Origin: Bodo saltans
Lineage: Eukaryota > Euglenozoa > Kinetoplastea > Eubodonida > Bodonidae
Reading direction: 5' to 3'
Length of the DNA stretch: 64,000 nt
Assembly: GCA_001460835.1 (NCBI GenBank)
Contig: CYKH01002252.1
Location: 91,830 to 155,829 of the forward strand
A program made the position numbers and the translations under genes. Positions 48,740 to 59,391 of the stretch are shown piece by piece. The notes beneath the pieces are model-generated. The model did no database searches. It saw nothing but the letters and a program-made list of their open reading frames with translations, and was not told the origin of the DNA. Within the stretch, counting starts at the first letter, position 1. Each line of letters opens with the position of its first letter.

Positions 48740-49015
48740 ATCTCGTAGTGTTGTTGATTTTGATAGATGCACACAGCAAAATGCACTCGCGGACCCAATG
48801 TGTCGCGGATGCATGCACAACAGATTACAAGCACCTCCTGCTAAGCCTTGTTTTTGTGTGTAAGCTTTACGCAGAAGAGAAGCAATTTCACTTTTGTATT
48901 CGATTTGCCTCGTTTTGCATAGGAGAAAGGTTTCTTTCCCCCCTTGCGAACATAAAGAAACCACGAAAGTTTTGATCTTATTGAACTTCAAAAACAACAA
49001 CAACGAATAGCAGTC

Positions 49016-50023
49016 ATGTCATTCCTTGCGAGACTGTACTTCTCAGTGAAGGCGATCGTTGTCATTTTGTTCCTATGCATGACGCTCGCTCCCATCGTAC
49101 CAATTATGTGCCTCGTGTGGGTCATCGTACGACCGTTCTCACGTGTTGTGTACTTGAAATTCGCGAGCTTCCTCCAGATGTCTTGGCTTAGCGTTGAGGT
49201 CTTCACGTTTGAAATTCTTTCCAATGTGAAGTTGCGCATCACAGGTGATGTTCCTACCCCCGAGCCTGCGCTTTGCATTTCAAATCACATCACCCACGAT
49301 TATGTGATGATCTACAGCTTGGCGTACAGAACCGGCACTCTTGCAGATACACGAGCTATTATCAAGAACTCCATTAAGTACACACCCTTCCTGGGACCTG
49401 CTGTGTACATGTGCTACTGGCCGTTCATCTCTCGCAACTTCCAGAAGGACATCCGCACCTTGAAGAGCCTTTTCAAGCTGTATCGTGAGGCAGACATGCC
49501 TGCTCAGATCTGGATCTTCCCGGAGGGCACTCGACTCGCGGAAGATAAGCTGAAGTCGTCTCAAGAGTATGCCGCGAAGAAGGGGTACCCGGTGTGGAAC
49601 AACGTGATGCTGCCCAAGTACCGTGGCTTCTCCACCGCATTGGACTCCATGAAGGAGACATTCCACAGGATCAACGACGTCACGATTCAATTTGAAGGAT
49701 GGCCGGATGAGCGCATCCCAGGGCTGTGGGATATCTTCGCAGCCGACACTCGCGTGCCACACACTCTGCACATTCACATCAAGCGCCACAATATTGCTGA
49801 TGTACCAGAGAACGACGAAGGTCGCCAGAAGTGGCTGATGGATCGGTTTGAAGAGAAGGAAGCACTCATCAACGATTATAAGAAGAACAACAGGAGGTTC
49901 CCAGGCAAAGAATTGTCGATGAACATCGTCTTGTCCCAGATTATTGTGCACCCACTAGTCTGGGGCATCGGATCATTCGCAGCGTGCTTCGCTTCGTGGT
50001 ACTACTACCCATATCAATTCTAG
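49016..50023 (+). CDS. PlsC-type lysophospholipid acyltransferase (LCLAT1/AGPAT-like)
   Basis: This protein has 335 residues. Two hydrophobic segments lie at the N-terminus (about 10-45) and one near the C-terminus (about 305-330). Motif I of PlsC enzymes appears at about 88-95 as SNHITHDYV; the usual spacing is HX4D, but here it is HX3D (H90, D94). Motif III is WIFPEGTRLAEDK near 166-178, and the following KSSQEYAAKKGYP...VMLPKYRGF block is the LCLAT1-type motif containing the conserved proline. These enzymes transfer acyl groups from acyl-CoA to lysophospholipids at the ER or mitochondrial membrane. The C-terminal W...RFEEKEALI block also matches LCLAT1/LPGAT1. The exact substrate is unknown. 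Confidence 0.8.
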   Translation: MSFLARLYFSVKAIVVILFLCMTLAPIVPIMCLVWVIVRPFSRVVYLKFASFLQMSWLSVEVFTFEILSNVKLRITGDVPTPEPALCISNHITHDYVMIYSLAYRTGTLADTRAIIKNSIKYTPFLGPAVYMCYWPFISRNFQKDIRTLKSLFKLYREADMPAQIWIFPEGTRLAEDKLKSSQEYAAKKGYPVWNNVMLPKYRGFSTALDSMKETFHRINDVTIQFEGWPDERIPGLWDIFAADTRVPHTLHIHIKRHNIADVPENDEGRQKWLMDRFEEKEALINDYKKNNRRFPGKELSMNIVLSQIIVHPLVWGIGSFAACFASWYYYPYQF

Positions 50024-50179
50024 AGTGACGAAATGAGTGATGGTGTTCTTTAAGAAACAACAAAAAGGAGAACTAGATGCTGACGTAATGCTTTGTCTTA
50101 TGGGTGCGTGATGTACTTCTTACCTTTTTTGTGGTTGGACATAGCGGAAAAAAGAATCCTAAACAAAGAAAAGCAAATT

Positions 50180-53100
50180 ATGTCAGTTCAAGTGGCTGTT
50201 CGCAGTCGCCCATTGAACCGCGACGAAACGGACTGTGGGTCCAGCATTATCGTGCGCATGAATCAAGGCCAAGTGGAAGTGATCAACTCATCTCAAGGTC
50301 AAGGTCAAAAGTTTAACTTCGATCACGCCCTGTGGTCTACTGACGCGGTCGTCCCTGGTAATAAGAACCCCGTGGCAAGTCAAGAATCTGTGTTCGAGGC
50401 AGTCGGCCGCCAGACCTTGGAGCACACGTTTACCGGGTACAATTCATGCATCTTTGCCTACGGACAGACTGGTAGTGGTAAGACGTACTCCATGATGGGC
50501 TCTGCGTCCGACCTTGGACTTGTTCCTCGCATTGCAAGTCATATCTTTGAGCTTGCGTCGCAGCAGCAAGCCAACGGTGCCGAGGTATGCGTGGAAGTTT
50601 CATTTTTAGAGATCTACAACGAGCGTGTGCGTTGCTTGCTGAATCCGTCAAAGCAGAGCAGCGCTGATGGCAGCGAAGACACTCACCCCCTTCGCGTTCG
50701 TGAGCACCCCGTTCATGGCCCTTACGTCGAGGGTCTCGCAAAACTCGTCGTCACCAGCAAAGAGCAATTTCTTAACCTCATGAACGATGGCAACAAGCTC
50801 CGAACCACCGCCGCGACGCTCATGAACGCAACGAGCAGCCGCTCCCATGCGCTGTTTCAAGTTGCTGTAACGCAGAAGCTTGTCAAGGGCTCTGTTCAAA
50901 CTACCACAAAATCCAAGATGAACCTTGTCGATCTTGCCGGCAGCGAGCGTGCCACGAAGACCAACGCTACAGGCGCTCGTCTCACCGAAGGCGCGAACAT
51001 TAACAAAAGTCTCTCGGCGCTCGGTCTTGTCATTAGCAACCTTGCCGAAGAGTTCGAAAGCGGCAAGCAGCGCCACATTCCTTATCGCGACTCAGTCCTC
51101 ACGTGGATTCTCAAGGACAACTTAGGCGGCAACTCCAAGACTGTGATGCTCGCCGCCATCAGTCCTGCATCTGCGCAGTACGAAGAAACCATGAGCACCC
51201 TGCGCTACGCTGAGCGCGCCAAGAAGATTCAGAATAAGGCCCAGATCAATCAGTCGAATAACAATGAAGTGGTTGCAGCACTTCAAAAGGAGATCGAAGC
51301 CCTACGAATGCAGCTGAAGTCAACCGCCGACGCTGACAAGAGGGGCGCACTTGCCGAGCAGCTGGAAATTTCTGAGGCGTTTGAGCACGAGCTTGCTCAA
51401 TCCCTCGAGCAGAAGCTGCAGCAGACGAACTCCCTTATGGCCGAGCGTGAGGCGAAGATGGCCCAGCTTCAAGTGGAACTTGACCAACAGAAGCACATGG
51501 TGGAGAACCTGAGTCAAATCAACAGTGAGAAGGACAAGAAGATCGCTGACCTGCTTGGGAAAATCGCAGAACGTGAAACCTCTTCCTCCAAGACAAGCAC
51601 CAGCGTTCATGATGAAATTGATCGCCTTCGACTCCAAATCGCAGAGCTCGAAGTACAACGAGACGAAGAGGATGCCAAGGAGAAGGCACGACAAAAAGAA
51701 GCCGCAAATGCACGACTCCGCCAGGAAGATTTAGGCAACGTTGGTGCTGCTGCCGCAGGTGCAAGTGGTAAGGTCTCTGTTCGAGCACTTGCACGTGCCT
51801 TCGAATCGCATGGAAACGTCAAGCAAGAAGTCAAGAAGACTGTCAACGACGTCCCTGAGCCTAAGCGTCTGCCCCATATTCTGCAGCAGGCTCTCGCCAA
51901 GAATCAACCCGCAGCCACAACCGCCAGCAGTGCCGCGGCTACCAGCAGCGCTGCAGAGCCTGAACTTGAGCTCGAAGAGGAAAATATTCTTGAGAACTTG
52001 GAAGATGATATTCAAGTTGATGAACCAGCAGTGGAGGATCAAGAGCTCGACGATGACGTTGCCATCGATGATGACGACGACATTGCCCTTGATGATGACG
52101 AGCCTGCTGCAGAGGCCGCTGCGGACGATGACGAAATTGCGGTTGATGACGAAGAGCCTGGGGAGGACAACGGAGACCTTCACGTCGACGATGATGAAAT
52201 CGAGCTCGAAGACGAAGAGCACAAGGACGATGATGGAGTTGAGCTTGATGATGACGATATTGAGCTCGATGAAGGAGAAGGCGCCGCAGCAGTCGCTGTG
52301 GAAGAGCCAGTGGAAGTTGCCTCGCCGACAAAGGTTGTGAAGTCGGACGATGTGGAGCTTGCATCATCGGAGGCCCACCACGTTGAACCGACTGCGCAAA
52401 GTGGAGCATCAACCAGTGCAGATATCGATCAGCCAATCAACAAACCAGCTGCTGGTGGTGGCGAAGAATCTGCACAGCAGCAACGTGCACGTGCTCAAAC
52501 GATCACGGCCAAGAAAGCTGCTACCACCCCGGCCGCTGCCGCCCCCACTGGGGCCATCACCGCGCTAGCCATCCCCTCGCATGCCCTCCCTAACAACCGA
52601 TTCCTGCGTGAGCCCTTCAAGGTGATCAAGATTGACGAAGGTGCTCTCATTGGCGGGAAGAAGGAGCGCATTTGGGACGTTGACTTCTTCGGCAAGAAGT
52701 TTGCCAACCTCGACATGACCGGATACGAATCGTTCTCCCAGCCCAGCTCCAATCTATTCCGTGTGGAAAAGGACCAGCAGAACTCAAAGAAGTTGACCAT
52801 GTACTTCTTTGACGCTGCACATCCTTATGATCTGGAGTTCACCTCCACCGAACGCCGTCAACGATTTTATGAGCTCGCCATGCTCCAACGGCGCAACTCG
52901 ATCATGTGGTGCCCATCCCTCTGCCCAGAGGGAGAAAACGACGTCATTCTCAACATCCAAGGAACTACCATTGACCGCCCCAACGGGAAGGTGGTAAAGG
53001 CTAAGGGCGAGGTGAAGTTCATGATTGCTCGCATGCCGTATGAAGTAATCGACTTGTACTACGGCTGCTTTTCGCTCCAAGAGAAGCCCCTCCCTCGCAG

Positions 53101-53242
53101 CGCAGCGATGCTTGCATCGTTCATCCCGCGCACGATGCACGAAGTGTACGTCATTGGCGTCACTGATGTTCCAAAGGAATTGATTGGAAATGCGGAGATT
53201 CGCTCCAAGAGAAGCCCCTCCCTCGCAGCGCAGCGATGCTAG
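50180..53242 (+). CDS. Kinesin-3-type motor, 5' part of an interrupted composite kinesin gene
   Basis: The motor is at residues 1 to about 345: VQVAVRSRPLN, P-loop GQTGSGKT at 95-102, SSRSHA, DLAGSE, LGGNSKT, and LRYAERAKKIQN. The VREHP..GPYVEGL phrase is typical of kinesin-3. Coiled coil spans about 355-560 and a very acidic Asp/Glu stretch about 620-730. A PH-like domain lies at about 805-905 (FKVIKIDEGALIGGKKERIW ... ERRQRFYELAMLQRR). From about 915 an inositol-5-phosphatase-like domain begins and is cut off when the frame is lost in a 128-bp tandem duplication (53071-53327). The start is at ATG 50180; an upstream in-frame ATG at 50093 is probably leader. The last 14 residues are out of the original frame. 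The true protein probably continues in 53236-54807. Confidence 0.85.
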   Translation: MSVQVAVRSRPLNRDETDCGSSIIVRMNQGQVEVINSSQGQGQKFNFDHALWSTDAVVPGNKNPVASQESVFEAVGRQTLEHTFTGYNSCIFAYGQTGSGKTYSMMGSASDLGLVPRIASHIFELASQQQANGAEVCVEVSFLEIYNERVRCLLNPSKQSSADGSEDTHPLRVREHPVHGPYVEGLAKLVVTSKEQFLNLMNDGNKLRTTAATLMNATSSRSHALFQVAVTQKLVKGSVQTTTKSKMNLVDLAGSERATKTNATGARLTEGANINKSLSALGLVISNLAEEFESGKQRHIPYRDSVLTWILKDNLGGNSKTVMLAAISPASAQYEETMSTLRYAERAKKIQNKAQINQSNNNEVVAALQKEIEALRMQLKSTADADKRGALAEQLEISEAFEHELAQSLEQKLQQTNSLMAEREAKMAQLQVELDQQKHMVENLSQINSEKDKKIADLLGKIAERETSSSKTSTSVHDEIDRLRLQIAELEVQRDEEDAKEKARQKEAANARLRQEDLGNVGAAAAGASGKVSVRALARAFESHGNVKQEVKKTVNDVPEPKRLPHILQQALAKNQPAATTASSAAATSSAAEPELELEEENILENLEDDIQVDEPAVEDQELDDDVAIDDDDDIALDDDEPAAEAAADDDEIAVDDEEPGEDNGDLHVDDDEIELEDEEHKDDDGVELDDDDIELDEGEGAAAVAVEEPVEVASPTKVVKSDDVELASSEAHHVEPTAQSGASTSADIDQPINKPAAGGGEESAQQQRARAQTITAKKAATTPAAAAPTGAITALAIPSHALPNNRFLREPFKVIKIDEGALIGGKKERIWDVDFFGKKFANLDMTGYESFSQPSSNLFRVEKDQQNSKKLTMYFFDAAHPYDLEFTSTERRQRFYELAMLQRRNSIMWCPSLCPEGENDVILNIQGTTIDRPNGKVVKAKGEVKFMIARMPYEVIDLYYGCFSLQEKPLPRSAAMLASFIPRTMHEVYVIGVTDVPKELIGNAEIRSKRSPSLAAQRC

Positions 53243-53327
53243 CGTCGTTCATCCCCCGCACGATGCACGAAGTGTACGTCATTGGTGTCACTGATGTTCC
53301 AAAGGAATTGATTGGAAATGCGGAGAT
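53071..53327 (+). repeat. 128-bp perfect-length tandem duplication in the kinesin gene
   Basis: 53071-53198 and 53199-53326 are head-to-tail copies with four mismatches, all at third codon positions and all silent (Leu, Ala, Pro, Gly). 128 is not a multiple of three, so the duplication alone breaks the reading frame; removing either copy would rejoin it. Confidence 0.95.
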
Positions 53328-54807
53328 AGCCAACTACCTCCTCTCGTACCTTGGCCCCTCGATGTACTTTGTATTGGCCAACACTGCCGTTGACGGAAAG
53401 ACAAAGACCTCCAACAACGTGATGGTGGTGATTGTCCGCCGCTCATTTATCGTTCGCGTCTCTCACATCGAAGCAATGGAGATTGCCCCTGTCCGCAAGG
53501 AAGGCGTCACAAAGACGGATTTCACCGGTGTTGGCTGCTCCATGAAGATCAATGAGTGCTCCATTGGCGTGATCCTTATTAACGCAAACCCCGCCGTGAC
53601 GGACCCAACCCTTCGTGCCGGATGCATTCGAGGATTGATGGCGAACTTGCCATTCGGAAACACGCAAGTTGACATCGGTGCTCGGTTTGACTATCTTATC
53701 TGCTCTGGTAGCCTCGGCTTCCGTGGAGATTTTACAGAGGCGGATATGTTGAAGAAGCAAATGAAGGCAGGTAACGTCATGTCTGACTTCGGAGAAGCAG
53801 AGCCCCATGCAAGCCTCACCAGCACCACCAACCCTATTCGTATCTTGAGCGCAGTTCGCCCTCGAGTGTGCCGCATGGATGTGAAGCAATATCAAACCTC
53901 CCGTGCTATGTCGGTGCCGAACTCCTTTATCACCGCTGATATCTTCTGCCAACGCGCATTCCTTAGTACCTTCGGTGAGCAGGTCCCTCGCACTCAATTC
54001 ATCTTCACATCCCTCAGTGTCCTGGGACACCGCATTCCCCACATCAATAGCGCCGATATTGTGATCAATGGCGACTGGGCCGAATCGTCTCCCCTCGTGG
54101 TTCCAATCACGAAGCAAGGCGAGTCGTACGTTGCCACTGGAAAGGTCATTCCCCCCATTGTCCCTGTCGTGAGCAATTTTGACTTCCTACGCCTGCAATC
54201 GCTGAGCTTCACCATCATGGCGATGCTCCCTGCTTCCCGCGAAAAGAAGAAGATTGTTATCGCGTCTGCTACGCTGCCCCTTAAGAATTCCTTCTCATTA
54301 GGCGAAGCAGTTGACTTCTCTGTTCCTTTGTACTACCGCGGCTGCACTGTCGGTTTCCTCAACGGATCTATTCTGCAAGTACATGCAGAGAAGAACGACG
54401 CTGATATGCAATCTGCCGGACTTCAGGCTGGTGAGCGTGACGCTCATGTTGTATCCTGTTTCGAGAACCAAATCGTTGATGCGCAAGGTACTTGGGTCTC
54501 CGCGATGAATGATGCCCACAGTGCATTCAACTGGAGCTCTGCGGCCAATCCCAGTGTTGAGGCCCGCCGTGAATCATTCCAGCTACCTGACGCTGACAAG
54601 TGGAAGTGGCTCACTCAATGGCGTCATGAGGCACGTGCTGATAACGTTGACGGTTGGACCTACTCGTCTGACTTCAAAAGCCCTTTCGAAGTCCGCAAAT
54701 CGAAGGCGCATCACGTTCGCCGGCGCCGTTGGACTCGTGTGATGCAAGCCGAAGATGCACTCACACTGCACGCTTATCTTGAGTCGCTCCACAAGCAAGC
54801 ATCATAG
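53236..54807 (+). CDS. 3' part of the composite kinesin: degenerate 5-phosphatase, C2-like and dysferlin-type domains
   Basis: These 523 residues continue the upstream kinesin. Residues 1 to about 200 line up with the inositol polyphosphate 5-phosphatase fold: EVYVIGVTD where active enzymes have IGLQE, then TDFTGVGCSM for GNKG, ILINANPAV for the N.HL segment, and FDYLICSGSLGFRGDF for FWLGDLNYR. Every catalytic or metal residue I can locate is changed, so it is a pseudo-enzyme. About 250-380 reads as a C2-like beta-sandwich (QFIFTSLSVLG, FDFLRLQSLSFTIMA, ASATLPLKNSF, GFLNGSILQVHA). About 445-500 has the dysferlin-type ending WTYSSDF..PF and RRRRWTR. The ATG at 53236 lies inside the second repeat copy and is probably not a natural start. 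Confidence 0.75.
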   Translation: MLASFIPRTMHEVYVIGVTDVPKELIGNAEIANYLLSYLGPSMYFVLANTAVDGKTKTSNNVMVVIVRRSFIVRVSHIEAMEIAPVRKEGVTKTDFTGVGCSMKINECSIGVILINANPAVTDPTLRAGCIRGLMANLPFGNTQVDIGARFDYLICSGSLGFRGDFTEADMLKKQMKAGNVMSDFGEAEPHASLTSTTNPIRILSAVRPRVCRMDVKQYQTSRAMSVPNSFITADIFCQRAFLSTFGEQVPRTQFIFTSLSVLGHRIPHINSADIVINGDWAESSPLVVPITKQGESYVATGKVIPPIVPVVSNFDFLRLQSLSFTIMAMLPASREKKKIVIASATLPLKNSFSLGEAVDFSVPLYYRGCTVGFLNGSILQVHAEKNDADMQSAGLQAGERDAHVVSCFENQIVDAQGTWVSAMNDAHSAFNWSSAANPSVEARRESFQLPDADKWKWLTQWRHEARADNVDGWTYSSDFKSPFEVRKSKAHHVRRRRWTRVMQAEDALTLHAYLESLHKQAS

Positions 54808-55153
54808 TCCTTCTCGAAGGAAAAGCAAAAAAAAAAAAACACAAAAGGTTAGATGTCACAGAGGACTCGACACATACACACCTCCATTTTAGAGATGTCC
54901 CTCAACAGGTTATTTGTTCTATGACTTATCCCCCCTTCTCTCTATGCGGAACTGCTGTGCTATCTACAACGACGAGCGACATTTTCTGATGTCAAACAAC
55001 CAAATTCACTAGGAGACATATCTAATGAACGCAACAAATGAAAACAAAAAAAAGCCATGCGTTGTTTCGTTGATGTGGAGGTTAGAAGCGTGCGTTGTTG
55101 GCCATGTGTGCTTCTTGCTTTTTCATTGCCTCGCTAGAAAATCCTCCATAGAC
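54808..55153 (+). other. Spacer with A-run, pyrimidine tracts and splice acceptor for DCN1
   Basis: Just after the stop is a run of about 13 As. Pyrimidine-rich runs lie at 54929-54946 and 55111-55133, the second followed by AG at 55136-55137, 17 bases before the DCN1 ATG at 55154. An in-frame ATG at 55025 lies upstream of that acceptor and is disfavoured. Confidence 0.5.
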
Positions 55154-55951
55154 ATGAGCGCGAAGCCAGTTCCTAAGGCCAAGGCGCCACCTGCCAAACC
55201 CCCTCAGGCAAATGCTTCTACCAGCGAAACAAAGTCAAAAAAAGCAGCCACAACCACTCAAGCAGCAAGTGCAGCGGAGAAGGCAGCCGTGCGTGGCCGT
55301 AGTGAAATGGAGCAGATATTTGACAAGTACCGTACATTAGACCGACTCGATGAAGCGATGGACGCAATTGGCCCCAAAGGCCTCACCCAGCTGTGCTCCG
55401 ATATTGGCACCAATTTTGGTGACTTAGACTCCTTCATTTTAGTGTGGAAGTTAGGCGCTACGCAGAGCGGCTGCATCACACGCTCAGAGTGGATGCATGG
55501 GATGTATCAATGGAAGATTGAGCATATTGGCACCATCAAAACCCTCTTGCCTCAGTGGAGAGTACAAGTCGAGGACGATGAGACGATGTTCACAGAAATG
55601 TACTACCACCTGTACGACTTTGTAAGAGGCGATGAAGATAAACTGCTGCCAGTGGAGAAGGCTCTTAAAGCGTGGCAGGTGCTGCTACCAGAGAGCGAGC
55701 GGTTCCCGCTGTTTACCATGTGGGTTCAGTGGATCTCGACGGAATACAAACGAAATGTCACTCGAGACCTTTGGAGACAATTATGGGAGTTTGCACGCAA
55801 AATTGGAAAGAACATTCAAATGTACGATAGCAACGACAAGTGGCCAACGGCGTTAGATGACTTTGTAGACTGGGCTCGAGAGAAGATAGCGGCGAAGGAT
55901 GCCGCCCAACGTGAGCGCGACGCTGCACGCACGAAAACAACTCGAGAGTAG
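55154..55951 (+). CDS. DCN1-like protein (DCUN1 domain, cullin neddylation)
   Basis: This protein has 265 residues. The Lys/Pro/Ala-rich N-terminus (about 50 residues) has no recognisable UBA domain. The DCUN1 (PONY) domain occupies about 55-250. Its blocks are F.KYRTLDR, GLTQLCSDIG, D.FILVWKLGA..SG.ITR.EWMHGM, F..MYYHLYDF, LPVEKALKAWQVLLPES, W..WISTEYKRNVTRDLW, and the closing NDKWPTALDDFVDWAREK. The family acts as a NEDD8 E3 ligase that binds the E2 (Ubc12) and cullins. It has no close sequence neighbours of the same pathway in the window. The start is set by the splice acceptor at 55136. Confidence 0.85.
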   Translation: MSAKPVPKAKAPPAKPPQANASTSETKSKKAATTTQAASAAEKAAVRGRSEMEQIFDKYRTLDRLDEAMDAIGPKGLTQLCSDIGTNFGDLDSFILVWKLGATQSGCITRSEWMHGMYQWKIEHIGTIKTLLPQWRVQVEDDETMFTEMYYHLYDFVRGDEDKLLPVEKALKAWQVLLPESERFPLFTMWVQWISTEYKRNVTRDLWRQLWEFARKIGKNIQMYDSNDKWPTALDDFVDWAREKIAAKDAAQRERDAARTKTTRE

Positions 55952-56114
55952 ACCCTTTTTTTTTGTCGTTGTGAATGATGGCCTCCTCCCGTGTGATGCG
56001 GGACACCCGTGTAGATGTCAAAGATTTGAAGGACATTTATTTGTATCCTTCTTGGTTTGTTTGGCACCAAACTTGTTTTTTTTTATTTTATGTCTATCAG
56101 GAAGAGGGCACTAG

Positions 56115-57539
<1,425 letters not shown>

Positions 57540-57738
57540 GAAAGCTGTCGAGAAGCAATTGGTTGTTATTGGCTCTCGCTTTCTGTATTCCTAAGCAATC
57601 ACGAAAGTACAAAATGACTCACTTACTTTTCTTTATTCTCTTCTGTGAAATGCACGTGTCTCCGTCTCATTCCTTGTTGCCAAAGAACGACATGACTGCT
57701 TCGTTAGGTTGACCAAGAATAATCTCGTTCGTACTGTA

Positions 57739-58782
57739 ATGCAAGATGTTGGTGCGTTTGTTTGGAAGCAGCCGGGCTGCAGGAAAAGGTTGCTGTGCTA
57801 CTCACCACAGCTGCAAGCGCATATTTGGCCGTACACCTTCAGCCTGTTTATGCCAGCTGCTCGACCAATGAGCCAGTGGGCCTCAAGAAACGGCGTCAAG
57901 ATTCACCCCGCCCTCCGCCTTGTGTCACGGGGTGAAAAGGGGATTGGTGTTGTCACCTTGCGAGGGCTGTCGTCCGGCACACCAGTCATGTCCGTTCCAT
58001 TGAAGTTAGCGCTTGCTAGCTCAAACGAAGACCGTCAAACGCTGTTTCTGGGAATGACGAGCCCCAGAGAGCAGCTATCTCACATGTTTGTGCGTGGTCT
58101 CGTTGACCCAACTTGCCAATGGAAAAAGTACTTTGAGTTCCTGCACGATACGCACAACATGGAGAGCGAGGAAGAAGAAGCCATCCTAAACAGTAGTCCA
58201 GGTTTGATTGATGCTGTCGATGAGGTGATGGACGGGAACGCCCTGGTCATGAGCGGTGTGCCGAATGCGCCGTTCTTGGATAAGAAGCTGCTGACGGAGG
58301 CGAAGCACCGAGTGCAGTGGGTTCGGTGGCAACAAGCCCGTCGAGATTTGGAGCAAGCGGTACCGCACTACGCAGCTCAAGCCGCGGCGTGGGGCATCAG
58401 TATGGTGCTTTCCCGTAGCACCCCCTGCCCCGAGGAAATGTGTGATTCCGCAGCACAAGAATACATGGTCGTTCCCTTTGTTGATTTCTTGAATCACAAC
58501 GGGCGTACGCCCTCTGCAAAGTGTATCTTCACCTTCCCACCATCTGCAGGCTCCCTTCGTCGGCATCGGACGGTTGCGACGCGCTCGGCGCCTGCAACGG
58601 TCGGGATGGTCAATCACAACGCCGCTGAACCCCATGTGCATGTTGTCGTTGAAAGGGATGTTAAACCAGGTGCGGAGATCACCATCTGTTACTCAGATGT
58701 CACAGATCCAGAACATTGGCTGTTGAACTGGGGGTTCATTCCCGCTGAACTTCAGCAAAAAGCAGTACGAAAGCGACGATGA
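57739..58782 (+). CDS. SET-domain protein (Rubisco-LSMT/SETD3-6 class lysine/histidine methyltransferase)
   Basis: This protein has 347 residues from the first ATG; a second ATG at 57850 is possible. After a basic N-terminus that may be a mitochondrial signal (KQPGCRKRLLCYS), the protein has SQWASRNGVKIHPALRLVSRGEKGIGVVTLRGLSSGTPVMSVP, the split-SET N-terminal block in which GIG contacts SAM. A helical insert follows (about 90-220). Then come VVPFVDFLNHN, the NH motif for SAM binding, and VERDVKPGAEITICYSDV followed by LLNWGFIPAE. This is the order of Rubisco-LSMT, SETD3 and SETD6, although the C-terminal substrate-binding domain is absent. The substrate is unknown. Confidence 0.8.
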   Translation: MQDVGAFVWKQPGCRKRLLCYSPQLQAHIWPYTFSLFMPAARPMSQWASRNGVKIHPALRLVSRGEKGIGVVTLRGLSSGTPVMSVPLKLALASSNEDRQTLFLGMTSPREQLSHMFVRGLVDPTCQWKKYFEFLHDTHNMESEEEEAILNSSPGLIDAVDEVMDGNALVMSGVPNAPFLDKKLLTEAKHRVQWVRWQQARRDLEQAVPHYAAQAAAWGISMVLSRSTPCPEEMCDSAAQEYMVVPFVDFLNHNGRTPSAKCIFTFPPSAGSLRRHRTVATRSAPATVGMVNHNAAEPHVHVVVERDVKPGAEITICYSDVTDPEHWLLNWGFIPAELQQKAVRKRR

Positions 58783-58941
58783 GTCTAAACTTATCACGCT
58801 TAAATTTGGTGGGTTTGAATTGCCACATCCACCTTTTGTAATTTGAGAGGGACTGGTCAGTGGTGCTCACAATCCATTTTTGTTCTCTTAAATTCATTTT
58901 TCTCCCCTTTTAAACGATCTCTCAAGACAACAACCACATAT

Positions 58942-59391
58942 ATGGCTTTTGACCTTCTGGACTCCGTCACGGCAGCAGCAGCCGAGGTTGGTGGCTCGAA
59001 GGAAAATACCCTCCACCCCTCTCCAGTGGAGAGGTGCCATCCGCTTCTCCGTGTCCTTCGCATGATGTTGGTGGAAGCCCATCGCTACCACACACAATCC
59101 ACCATGCTGGCGCAACCCTTTCAGAGGTACCACGCGGGATCCATTAAAGCGCTTTTCCGTCAACTGGACTACTTTTGGGAAGAGTTCGACGCTGATCCAA
59201 GTGAAAAGTATGAGTTTCTTCGCAGCCGGTTGTCGCTTGTGTACCTGTGGCATGCCGACAACAGTCACAGTCTCTCACGATGCATGATGAACCCTCCCGC
59301 TCACCTGCCAGGCGTTTTCCGCCAGCACCGGCAGCGCGTGCTGGCCGAGTTGCCGCCAGGAGAGCTGTTCGTGCACCACTCAAGTCCTTGA
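58942..59391 (+). CDS. Tandem small-protein family, member A (unrecognised)
   Basis: This 149-residue protein is the first of four paralogues in a row. The shared core is HPLL..LRMMLVEA.R near residue 32, a QLDYFW block, KYEFLR.RLSLVYLW near 91-104, RCMMNPP.HL, and a C-terminal L..L..GELFV. The predicted structure is mostly helical. There is no signal peptide or TM segment and no known motif. The ATG at 58942 follows a pyrimidine-rich leader (about 58876-58922). This member is the most divergent from C and D. The family's function is unknown to me. Confidence 0.7.
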   Translation: MAFDLLDSVTAAAAEVGGSKENTLHPSPVERCHPLLRVLRMMLVEAHRYHTQSTMLAQPFQRYHAGSIKALFRQLDYFWEEFDADPSEKYEFLRSRLSLVYLWHADNSHSLSRCMMNPPAHLPGVFRQHRQRVLAELPPGELFVHHSSP

